Assembly: GCF_036013935.1 (NCBI RefSeq)
Contig: NZ_CP107902.1
Location: 4,435,001-4,499,000 of the forward strand
Length of the DNA: 64,000 nucleotides
Source: Streptomyces sp. NBC_00461
Lineage (GTDB): Bacteria > Actinomycetota > Actinomycetes > Streptomycetales > Streptomycetaceae
Direction: 5' to 3'
Positions 52,969-60,669 of this stretch are shown piece by piece (the first letter of the stretch is position 1; every line of letters begins with the position of its first letter). The notes beneath the pieces are model-generated. The model was not told the origin of the DNA and ran no database searches. It was given only the letters and a program-made list of their open reading frames with translations. The position numbers and the translations under genes are program-made.

Positions 52969-53895
52969 CTACGAGTGTCCCAAATCGGCCGCTTCACCGT
53001 CGGAGACGACCGGGACGGAACCCGAGTCCGCCGCCGGCCGCAGCGGGAACGGATCCACCCGCGTCTCGTCGATCACCGGAGGTGCCGGCTGCGGCGGCTT
53101 GGGCATGACCGCCGCCTCGGAGTGCCCCCCGCAGCCGTACGAAAGAGAGACCACCCGGCCGTCGGCCGGCGAGAACTCGTTGGCGCAGACACCGAACGCC
53201 TGGCCCAGCGAGCCACCGATCGGCTGGAGGAAGCCACAGCTCGCACAGGACGCGGGGGCCGCCTGAGCCATCGGCGTCTTGGAGCCGTACGCCTCGTCCC
53301 AGCGGTCCGCGGCGACATGCAGCCCGTAACGGGACAGGACCCGGGCGCGGCGCACGCCCAGTTCCTCGGCGACGGCCGCGATGGAGCCACGCGACGGGGC
53401 GACCGGCAGGCTCGCGGGAGTGCCCGCGGAGACCTCGGCGTCCTCCGCCTCGGCCAGCTCCGCCAGCTCCTCGGAGAGCGGCGAGTTCGGCGGCGGCTCC
53501 TCCGCGCCGGTGAAGCCGGGCTCCAGACGCAGGTCCTCGGCGTCGGTGGGCAGGAGGTCGCCGGGGCCCATGTCGCCGGGGCGCAGCCGCTCGCTCCACG
53601 GCACCCACTCGGGAGCCAGCAGCGCGTCCGAGCCGGGCAGCAGGACGACCTCGTCCAGCGTGACGAACTTGGCGCGGGAGGCGCGCGCGACCGTCACGGC
53701 CCAGCGCCAGCCCCGGTACCCGAGTTCCTTGCACTCGAAGAAGTGCGTGACAACACGGTCGCCCTCGGACTCCAGACCCAGGTGCTCGCCCACCACCCCG
53801 GGCGCGGCAGCCTCCTCGGCTGCGCCGCGGGCGAGGTCGACGGCCTCCGCGCACAGGCGGTCAGGGGTGCGGCTTCGCGTGGTCGCTGCGCTCAC
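52969..53895 (-). CDS. DUF3027 protein
   Basis: A 308-residue cytoplasmic protein of the actinobacterial DUF3027 family, with no known role. The middle is an acidic linker (about 125-160). A Cys-rich segment (CASCGF ... VCANEF ... GCGGHS, about 225-265) may bind zinc, and a helix-turn-helix-like stretch (AAVAEELGVRRARVLSRYG) precedes it. Start at GTG 53895 with a GGAGAG site. The C-terminal tail is Pro-rich and disordered. Confidence 0.85.
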   Translation of the reverse strand: MSAATTRSRTPDRLCAEAVDLARGAAEEAAAPGVVGEHLGLESEGDRVVTHFFECKELGYRGWRWAVTVARASRAKFVTLDEVVLLPGSDALLAPEWVPWSERLRPGDMGPGDLLPTDAEDLRLEPGFTGAEEPPPNSPLSEELAELAEAEDAEVSAGTPASLPVAPSRGSIAAVAEELGVRRARVLSRYGLHVAADRWDEAYGSKTPMAQAAPASCASCGFLQPIGGSLGQAFGVCANEFSPADGRVVSLSYGCGGHSEAAVMPKPPQPAPPVIDETRVDPFPLRPAADSGSVPVVSDGEAADLGHS

Positions 53896-54228
53896 AGGTA
53901 TCGCTTCTCTCCTACGCCGTCACTCGGGTGCGCCGGCCTGAAGGCGATGGGAGCGGACGGAGCGGACCGAAGGACCGCGTCGACGTCCGCGCCCGATCGC
54001 ACTCGGGCGCACCTCATACATCCATTCTGCGGGATGTCCGAGAGGCGCGCGGCCGAGAACGTTCGCCACGACGCGCTACGCACGCTACCTTCTCGCGACC
54101 GCTCGGCCTACACCGACGGGACGTTTCCCCCCACGGGCCTGGCAAGTACCGGGGAAATACACAGGAAGTACGCGCCCATACGCGCGGTAACCCCACTACA
54201 CACAGCTTTCTCGGGGCACTATGACGGA
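53896..54228. other. Divergent promoter region
   Basis: This 333-bp gap separates DUF3027 from the MFS gene. It contains a direct repeat of CACTCGGG (about 53925 and 54000) and AT-richer stretches near 54160-54200. No ORF or RNA gene is supported. An ATG at 54221 on the plus strand is out of frame with the MFS. Confidence 0.4.
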
Positions 54229-55653
54229 GTGGCAGCCGCAAGGACGCCCCAAGGAGCCACCGGGGTCGGTGGGGTCAAGGGCAGCAGTCGTGGTGGCGGT
54301 TCGGGCCGGTTCGGCGGGTCCGTCCGCGCGGTCGGCCGTGCCCTGCACTTCCCGTTCACCGGAACCGCCCGCGGGATCCGGAAGGCGACCCACGCGCACG
54401 GCGCCGGCGAGTCCGGCCTCGGCAAACTGATCGAACTGCACGCGGTGAACGGCGCCGGGGACGTCATGATCACCGTCGCCCTCGCCTCCACCGTCTTCTT
54501 CTCCGTCCCCACCGACGAGGCACGGGGGCGTGTCGCGCTCTACCTGGCGATCACCATGGCGCCGTTCACGGTGCTCGCCCCGGTCGTCGGCCCGCTCCTG
54601 GACCGGCTCCCGCACGGCCGCCGCGCCGCGATGGCCGGCTCGATGCTCGCCCGGGCGCTGCTCGCGCTGATCATCGCCGGGGCCGTCTCCACCGGCAGCC
54701 TGGAGCTGTATCCGGCCGCGCTGGGCGTACTGGTCGCGTCGAAGGCGTACGGGGTGGTCAGAAGCGCGGTCGTGCCCCGGCTGCTGCCACCCAACTTCTC
54801 CCTCGTGAAGGCCAACTCCCGGGTCACGCTCGGCGGGCTCCTCGCCACCGGTGTCGCGGCGCCCATCGGGGCGGGCCTGCATGCCATCGGCCCGCGCTGG
54901 CCGCTGTACGGCGCCTTCGTGATCTACATCTGGGGCATGTTCCTGTCCTTCACCCTGCCGCCGAAGGTCGACTCGGCCAAGGGCGAGGACACGGCGCTGC
55001 TCGCGGCGGACGCGGACCATCTGCACGGGCCGCACCTCAAGCCGGTGAAGCGGCCCGGCCTGCGCACGGTCGGCCTCGCGGTGACCCACGCGCTCGGCGC
55101 CAACGCGGCCCTCCGCTGGCTGTCCGGGTTCCTGACCTTCTTCCTCGCCTTCCTGCTGCGCGAGCACCCGCTGACCGGCTCCAGCGCGGCCGTGTCGCTG
55201 GGCATAGTGGCCGTCGCGGCGGGCGCGGGCAACGCCCTCGGTACGGCGGTCGGGGCGTGGCTGAGACAGCGGGCGCCGGAGATCATCATCGTGGCGGTCC
55301 TGCCGATCGTGCTCGCCGCCGCGATCACGGCCGCGATCTTCTTCGGGGCGTTCCTGGTGGCGTGTCTGGCCGCGTTCGCCGGGTTCTCGCAGGCGCTGGC
55401 CAAGCTGTCCCTGGACGCGCTGATCCAGCGGGACGTGCCCGAGACGGTGCGCCCCTCCGCGTTCGCGCGCTCCGAGACCATGCTGCAGATGGCCTGGGTG
55501 CTGGGCGGCGCGATCGGCATCGTGATGCCGCTCAACGGGGCGGCGGGCCTGAGCCTGGCGGCCGCCGTCATCGCCCTCGGCTGGGTCACCACCGCCCGCG
55601 GGCTGATCGGCTCGGCCCATCACTCGGGCGCCTCGAAGCCCCGCGTGGCGTAA
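54229..55653 (+). CDS. MFS transporter
   Basis: A 474-residue major-facilitator protein with about 12 spans. Characteristic loops are GPLLDRLPHGRRAAMAGS (2-3 loop) and SFTLPPKVDSAKGED in the central loop. The long basic N-terminal stretch (about 1-60) before the first helix is retained here because the GTG at 54229 is the only reasonable start. The substrate is unknown. It stands at the head of a rightward group with DUF2771, mqnB and mqnD. Confidence 0.85.
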   Translation: MAAARTPQGATGVGGVKGSSRGGGSGRFGGSVRAVGRALHFPFTGTARGIRKATHAHGAGESGLGKLIELHAVNGAGDVMITVALASTVFFSVPTDEARGRVALYLAITMAPFTVLAPVVGPLLDRLPHGRRAAMAGSMLARALLALIIAGAVSTGSLELYPAALGVLVASKAYGVVRSAVVPRLLPPNFSLVKANSRVTLGGLLATGVAAPIGAGLHAIGPRWPLYGAFVIYIWGMFLSFTLPPKVDSAKGEDTALLAADADHLHGPHLKPVKRPGLRTVGLAVTHALGANAALRWLSGFLTFFLAFLLREHPLTGSSAAVSLGIVAVAAGAGNALGTAVGAWLRQRAPEIIIVAVLPIVLAAAITAAIFFGAFLVACLAAFAGFSQALAKLSLDALIQRDVPETVRPSAFARSETMLQMAWVLGGAIGIVMPLNGAAGLSLAAAVIALGWVTTARGLIGSAHHSGASKPRVA

Positions 55654-55714
55654 CACACAGGCATGCCGCCCCCCACGTGGGGGGAGCGCCGCAGGTGCCC
55701 GATAACCTTCGCCC

Positions 55715-56227
55715 ATGACCTCGATGCCACGCGGCGGAGCCGCAAATGTCCGCGCCTCTGTGCGACGCCGCCGCACCGTCGCCGCCGCCGGCGCCGTTTC
55801 CGCCGGACTGCTCGTCCTGGCCGCGTGCGACAAGCCGACGCCGGTCTCCACGATCACGGTCGGCCGCTCCTCCGTCAGCGCGCAGGCCACCTGCGGTGGC
55901 GAGGGCAAGTCCCTGCAGACCGCGGACCTCGCGAAGTGCCTCAAGGACAAGGACATCAAGTCCATCAAGGTCGACCCCGACGACACCGTCCGCTTCGGCG
56001 TCGACCCCGACATCGCCGACAAGCGGTGGACGATCCTGATGAACGGTCAGCCCCTGACCGAGGACAGCGACAAGACCTACCGCACCGTCCCGGGCAGCGT
56101 CTTCTTCAACCAGCAGTACGGCGCCACCGGGAACTCCACCCTGGTCACCATCAAGGCGGGCGACGGCAAGAAGAGCGGCAGCGCGGTCACCGGCCTGTGG
56201 TCCTTCAAGCTCAAGAAGAACGACTGA
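55715..56227 (+). CDS. DUF2771 lipoprotein
   Basis: A 170-residue lipoprotein. A twin-arginine-like basic stretch (RRRRTV) and hydrophobic helix end in the lipobox LVLAAC, so the protein is anchored through Cys38. The mature part has strands and another Cys pair (TCGGEG and LAKC) that may form a disulphide. DUF2771 proteins lie next to futalosine-pathway genes in Streptomyces, but the role is unknown. It is followed by mqnB with a 20-bp gap. Confidence 0.87.
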   Translation: MTSMPRGGAANVRASVRRRRTVAAAGAVSAGLLVLAACDKPTPVSTITVGRSSVSAQATCGGEGKSLQTADLAKCLKDKDIKSIKVDPDDTVRFGVDPDIADKRWTILMNGQPLTEDSDKTYRTVPGSVFFNQQYGATGNSTLVTIKAGDGKKSGSAVTGLWSFKLKKND

Positions 56228-56247
56228 CCCCGACGTCCGGGCCCTCC

Positions 56248-56943
56248 ATGCCGTCCACGCCGTCGATGCCGCCGATGCGTTCCGTACGCGTCCTCGTGGC
56301 CACCGCGGTCCCCGCCGAACGGGACGCGGTGGCCCAGGCGTTCGCAGGTGACGGCCAGGTCGTGATCGCCGCCGGTGTGGGCCCCGCTCTCGCCGCCGCC
56401 TCCACCGCGACCGCCCTCACCACCGCCGCCCTGCGGGGCAGCCCGTACGACCTCGTCGTCTCCGCCGGGATCGCGGGCGGTTTCCAGCCCGAGGCCCCCG
56501 TCGGCTCGCTCGTCGTCGCCGACGAGATCACCGCGGCCGATCTGGGCGCCGAGACGGCCGAGGGCTTCGTACCGGTCACCGAGCTCGGCTTCGGGACCGT
56601 CACCCACCGTCCGCCGGAAGCACTCGTACGAGAGCTCGCGGCCGCCACCGGCGCACGCCCCGGAGTCGTCCTCACCGTCTCCACGGTGACCGGCACCGCC
56701 GAGCGCGCCGCAGTGCTCCGTGCCCGCCACCCCCGTGCCCTCGCCGAGGCCATGGAGGGCTTCGGGGTGGCGGAGGCGGCCGCCGCGCACGGTGTGCCCG
56801 TGGTGGAGCTGCGCGCGGTCTCCAACCCCGTCGGCCCGCGCGACCGCGGCGCCTGGCGCATCGGCGACGCCCTCGCGGCCCTGACCGAGGCCTTCGGGAA
56901 GCTTGCGCCCGTCCTGGAGAGTTGGAAACAACATGACCTCTGA
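56248..56943 (+). CDS. mqnB: Futalosine hydrolase
   Basis: A roughly 231-residue nucleosidase that cleaves futalosine to dehypoxanthinylfutalosine in the menaquinone pathway. The phosphorylase-like motifs are present: VVSAGIAGGFQPEAPVGSLVVADE near residue 70 and MEGFGVAEAAAAHGVP. The start is uncertain: ATGs at 56248, 56266 and 56275 are all in frame and none has a clear ribosome-binding site. It overlaps mqnD by 11 bases, so the two are co-translated. Confidence 0.9.
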   Translation: MPSTPSMPPMRSVRVLVATAVPAERDAVAQAFAGDGQVVIAAGVGPALAAASTATALTTAALRGSPYDLVVSAGIAGGFQPEAPVGSLVVADEITAADLGAETAEGFVPVTELGFGTVTHRPPEALVRELAAATGARPGVVLTVSTVTGTAERAAVLRARHPRALAEAMEGFGVAEAAAAHGVPVVELRAVSNPVGPRDRGAWRIGDALAALTEAFGKLAPVLESWKQHDL

Positions 56944-57784
56944 GCACCCACTGCAGATCGCGTACTCGCCCTGCCCGAACGACACCTTCGTCTTCGACGC
57001 CCTCGCCCACGGCCGCGTGCCGGACGCGCCCGCGCTCGACGTGACCTTCGCGGACATCGACATCACCAACGGCATGGCCGAGCGCGGCGAGTTCGACGTG
57101 CTGAAGGTGTCGTACGCGGTGCTGCCGTACGTCCTCGGCGAGTACGCGCTGCTGCCGTGCGGGGGTGCGCTGGGCCGGGGCTGCGGGCCGCTGGTGCTGA
57201 CCCGGGAGGCGGGTGGGGCACTCACCGGCCGTACGGTCGCCGTGCCGAGCGAGAGGTCGACGGCGTACCTGCTGTTCCGTCTGTGGGCGGCGGACACGGT
57301 CCCCGGCGGGGTGGGCGAGATCGTCGTCATGCCGTTCCACGAGATCATGCCGGCGGTGCGGGACGGAAAGGTCGACGCGGGGCTCGTCATCCACGAGGCG
57401 CGCTTCACGTACCAGAACTACGGGCTGCACAAGCTCGCGGACATGGGTGAGCACTGGGAGCACACGACCGGGCTGCCGATCCCGCTGGGCGCGATCATCG
57501 CGAAGCGCTCACTGGGCGCCGAGACCCTGACGGGCCTGGCCGACGCTATCCGCACCTCCGTACGCGCCGCCTGGGACGACCCCGAGGCCTCCCGCCCGTA
57601 CGTCATGGAACACGCCCAGGAGATGGACCCGTCCGTCGCCGACCAGCACATCGGCCTCTACGTCAACGAGTTCACCGCCGACCTCGGCGAGGACGGCTAT
57701 GCGGCGGTACGGGGGCTGCTGACGCGTGCGGCGGCCGAGGGGCTGGTGCCGCCCCTCGGCCCGGATGCGCTCGAATTTCCGTAG
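56933..57784 (+). CDS. mqnD: 1,4-dihydroxy-6-naphthoate synthase
   Basis: A 283-residue enzyme of the futalosine menaquinone pathway that turns cyclic dehypoxanthinylfutalosine into 1,4-dihydroxy-6-naphthoate. It has the periplasmic-binding-protein-like fold and the start IAYSPCPNDTFVFDAL, characteristic of MqnD. The VIHEARFTYQNYGL segment is also typical. The ATG at 56933 follows GGAAACAAC. It overlaps mqnB, which fits a shared pathway. Confidence 0.94.
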   Translation: MTSEHPLQIAYSPCPNDTFVFDALAHGRVPDAPALDVTFADIDITNGMAERGEFDVLKVSYAVLPYVLGEYALLPCGGALGRGCGPLVLTREAGGALTGRTVAVPSERSTAYLLFRLWAADTVPGGVGEIVVMPFHEIMPAVRDGKVDAGLVIHEARFTYQNYGLHKLADMGEHWEHTTGLPIPLGAIIAKRSLGAETLTGLADAIRTSVRAAWDDPEASRPYVMEHAQEMDPSVADQHIGLYVNEFTADLGEDGYAAVRGLLTRAAAEGLVPPLGPDALEFP

Positions 57785-57820
57785 GAGTCACGGGTTTTCG
57801 GTATGTCGCGGCTTTCGCGG

Positions 57821-58204
57821 CTATACGTCCAGCTGATCGGCGACCGCGCGCAGCAGACCCGCGATCTTCGCGCCGGAGGCCTTGTCGGGGTAACGGCCCT
57901 TCTCGAGCATCGGCGTGATGTTCTCCAGAAGGGTCGTCAAGTCCTGCACGATGGAGGCCAGTTCGTCCGGCTTCTTACGGGTGGCGGCCGCCACCGAGGG
58001 GGTCGGGTCCAGGACGGTGACCGAAAGTGCCTGGTCGCCACGCTGACCGGCGACGACGCCGAACTCGACGCGCTGGCCCGGCTTGAGTGTCTCGACTCCG
58101 GCGGGGAGGACCGAGGAATGGACGAAGACGTCACCGCCGTCGTCACGGGAGAGAAAGCCGAAGCCCTTCTCACTGTTGAACCACTTGACCTTGCCGGTTG
58201 GCAC
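57821..58204 (-). CDS. Cold-shock domain protein with C-terminal extension
   Basis: A 127-residue RNA/DNA-binding protein. The cold-shock domain (residues 1-67) has [27 protein letters not shown], which includes both RNP motifs. A helical extension of about 60 residues follows, longer than in the classic 67-residue CspA type. The start is the GTG at 58204. It is convergent with mqnD. It may act as an RNA chaperone with a protein-binding tail. Confidence 0.9.
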   Translation of the reverse strand: MPTGKVKWFNSEKGFGFLSRDDGGDVFVHSSVLPAGVETLKPGQRVEFGVVAGQRGDQALSVTVLDPTPSVAAATRKKPDELASIVQDLTTLLENITPMLEKGRYPDKASGAKIAGLLRAVADQLDV

Positions 58205-58369
58205 CGTCTGTCCTCGTCCTCGTACTCGTCGGAAAACTGCTTCGGAAACGGCTCTTGATAGCACTGGGGCGGGTCGTCACGGACCCGCCGGTACCAAGGC
58301 TAATGCTCTTCAGGCCGGTGACAAGACGTCGCCGGGTTGTTCCTTCGGGCAGGGAACTACCCTGGTCCG

Positions 58370-58618
58370 GTGCGTGACAAAACCCAAACGAATTCCGCCG
58401 AGCCCGGTGACCGACTGATCCGTGCCGGTGCCATCGTGTTCTTCCTCGGCGCGCTGGCCACACTCGTCACAGTGGCTCCGCTGTTCCTCCACGCGAAGCC
58501 ATTTCCGACCTACATGTTCGGACTGAGCATGCTCATGGGCGTCGGCTTCCTGATGGCGGGAGCCGGCGTGCTCCAGTCGATGGCAGCGGGCCGCCGTCAG
58601 GCGCGCGCCGGGCGGTAG
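58370..58618 (+). CDS. Small membrane protein, 82 residues
   Basis: A two-span membrane protein (about residues 18-40 and 45-68) with charged ends, starting MRDKTQTNSAEPGDR. The GTG at 58370 is preceded by the -10-like TACCCT and no ribosome-binding site, so the message may be leaderless. The 3' end overlaps the convergent HAD gene by 22 bp. Function unknown. Confidence 0.72.
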   Translation: MRDKTQTNSAEPGDRLIRAGAIVFFLGALATLVTVAPLFLHAKPFPTYMFGLSMLMGVGFLMAGAGVLQSMAAGRRQARAGR

Positions 58619-59262
58619 TCCGCGAGCCAGCCGGGGAACTCCATGAGGTCCCCGAGCACGACGTCCGCTCCGGCCGTGCTCAACTCCTCGGCACTGCACG
58701 GCCCGGTCGCCACGGCGACGGACAGGGCGTCGGCCTTGCGTGCGCCGCGCACGTCCCCGATGTGGTCACCGACGTAGATCCCGGCCCCGTGCTCGCGCAG
58801 CGCCTCCGCCTTCTGCTCGGCCCACAGGTCGCCGACGACCTCGTCGGGGTGGATGCCCAGGTGCTCCAGGTGCAGCTTGGCGTTCGGCTCGTACTTGGCG
58901 GTCACCACGATCGCGCGCCCGCCGGCCGCCCGCACGGCGTCGATGGCCTCAGGGGCGCCGGGCATCGCGGGCGTCGAGGCGATGGCGAACGCCGGGTACA
59001 TCGACCGGTACAGGTCGGACATCTCCACCACCCGGTCCTCGGGGAACCAGTTGATCAACTCCTCGGCGAGCGGCGGCCCGAGCCGCGTCACCGCCAGGTC
59101 GGCGTCGATGTACGTGCCCGTCCGCTCGGCCAGCGCCTGGTAGCAGGCGCGGATGCCGGGACGGGAGTCGATGAGAGTCATGTCGAGATCGAAGCCGACG
59201 GTCAGGGCGGGGGCGGTCGCGGAGGAAGTCGTGGAGGAAATCGAGGAGGCCATATCGGCCAT
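58597..59262 (-). CDS. HAD family hydrolase
   Basis: A 221-residue phosphatase-type HAD protein. Motif I is FDLDMTLIDSR with both catalytic Asp residues. Motif II is VVTAKYEPN. Motif III includes the conserved Lys after the WAEQKAEAL region, and motif IV is VGDHIGDVRGARKA. The core and a helical cap (about residues 35-100) suggest a small-metabolite phosphatase, like phosphoglycolate phosphatase. The N-terminal 15 residues are Ser/Thr-rich and the true start may be a few codons downstream. Confidence 0.87.
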   Translation of the reverse strand: MADMASSISSTTSSATAPALTVGFDLDMTLIDSRPGIRACYQALAERTGTYIDADLAVTRLGPPLAEELINWFPEDRVVEMSDLYRSMYPAFAIASTPAMPGAPEAIDAVRAAGGRAIVVTAKYEPNAKLHLEHLGIHPDEVVGDLWAEQKAEALREHGAGIYVGDHIGDVRGARKADALSVAVATGPCSAEELSTAGADVVLGDLMEFPGWLADYRPARA

Positions 59263-59325
59263 TGTGCCCAGGCCCTGCGGCGGGCAGTCGGCGGGCCGGT
59301 GTGACCTACATCTTCCTCGCGCGGC

Positions 59326-60315
59326 CTACGCCCTCCGCTGTGACCGCCACACCACGTACAGCGCCGACAGCACCGCCGCCCCGCGCACCACCCAGGGCCA
59401 GGTCCCGGCGATCGCGTCGTTCATGTGGCCCTGGGCGATCGGGGTGCCCCAGCGGCCGTCGTTCCTGCCCCACAGCCAGACGAGTCCGGCGGCGAGCGCG
59501 AGGCCGGGCATGCCGATGACGGCCCACTTCGACTCGTTCTGGGTCAGGCGGCGGGAGGCGTAGGCGATGAGCCAGCCGAACAGCAGGGCGAACCAGTTGC
59601 CGAGGATGGCGCCGACGACGAGCAGTCCGGCGGCGATCAGGAGGAGCGGGTTGCTCCAGCCGCCGGCGGGGAGGGAGAAGCGGCGACGACGGGCGGCCTG
59701 CGCCTCGGGCGCGACCTCCTCGGCTTCCACGGCCTTCTCGGCGGCCGGTGGCGGTACCGCTTGTTTCTCCGGCTCCTTCGGCCGCGGTGGCCTGAGCAGA
59801 TCGGGGATCTCCACGCCGCCGGTGAACCCCGGGACGCTCTCACCGAACGGTGTGCTCTCGACCCGCCACCAGTCGGGCTGGGTCGCACTGCCGCCGAGTT
59901 CCTGGGCGCTCGCCGTGTGCGGCGACGAGGGGGCGTCGAAGAAGGCGTCGGCGGGGGCGGGCTTCTCGGGCTGGGCGGGGCGCGGGCGCGGTACGACCCG
60001 GCGCAGGCTCTTCGGCAGCCGCCTGCCGTCCTGCGGCTCGTCGTCCCGCTGCACCGGCACCTGGGCGGGGGTCCCCTGCGGGGCGGCGCCGCCGCCCGCG
60101 GCCGCCACGACCTCGTCGGGGCTGCCGAGCCGGGAGAGGATGCGGCGGACGGCGGCGGGACTGTCGACGGCAGTCTTCGCCCGGCGCCGATCGATCTCGC
60201 CCCGCAGCTCCGACACCAGGCGCATGCGCGCGGCCGACGGCAGCTGACGCTGCTGGGCCACGTCGCCGACGCGGCTCAGATACTCGTAGACGACCTTGTC
60301 GCTCTCGATCCCCAC
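59326..60315 (-). CDS. Membrane protein with N-terminal HAAS-like domain
   Basis: A 329-residue protein. The N-terminal part (about 1-60; VVYEYLSRVGDVAQ, LVSELRGEIDRR) resembles a HAAS/DUF1700-like helical module. A Pro-rich, disordered linker covers about 80-220, and four hydrophobic spans follow (about 225-325). The GTG at 60315 follows GGAGGGG, which fixes the start. A role in membrane-linked regulation is a guess; the family is not clear. Confidence 0.72.
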   Translation of the reverse strand: MGIESDKVVYEYLSRVGDVAQQRQLPSAARMRLVSELRGEIDRRRAKTAVDSPAAVRRILSRLGSPDEVVAAAGGGAAPQGTPAQVPVQRDDEPQDGRRLPKSLRRVVPRPRPAQPEKPAPADAFFDAPSSPHTASAQELGGSATQPDWWRVESTPFGESVPGFTGGVEIPDLLRPPRPKEPEKQAVPPPAAEKAVEAEEVAPEAQAARRRRFSLPAGGWSNPLLLIAAGLLVVGAILGNWFALLFGWLIAYASRRLTQNESKWAVIGMPGLALAAGLVWLWGRNDGRWGTPIAQGHMNDAIAGTWPWVVRGAAVLSALYVVWRSQRRA

Positions 60316-60428
60316 GAAGTCCCCTCCGGGGCGGGTGTGTTGGATACCCCCAGACCACGACGTTAGCGCAGGGCAACGACATCCAGCCCACTTCAGCCCA
60401 CGTCGGCCATTCCATCCCGACCCGCGAG

Positions 60429-60606
60429 CACGCAGGAGCCCACCTCGCCCAATCCAGCCCGTCCGGCGCACACACGAGCCCACCACGCCCAATCCAGCCC
60501 GACCCGCGCGCACACACGAGCCCACCACGCCCAATCCAGCCCGTCCGGCGTTTGAGGACGAGGCCGAAGGCCGACGGGGGTCTGGGGGCGGAGCCCCCAG
60601 GGCCGC
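60429..60606. repeat. Tandem 40-42-bp repeats joined to family B copy 3
   Basis: Three consecutive 40-42-bp units (GCACACACGAGCCCACC and CGCCCAATCCAGCCC) occupy 60429-60550. The family-B phrase CCCGTCCGGCGTTTGAGGAC begins within the last one and continues to 60606. No gene is supported in the gap 60316-60669. Confidence 0.78.
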
Positions 60607-60669
60607 GAACCCCCACCCACCCGCAGCTACCACGCTCAACCACCACACGTACCCGCTACCGTGAGTCAG

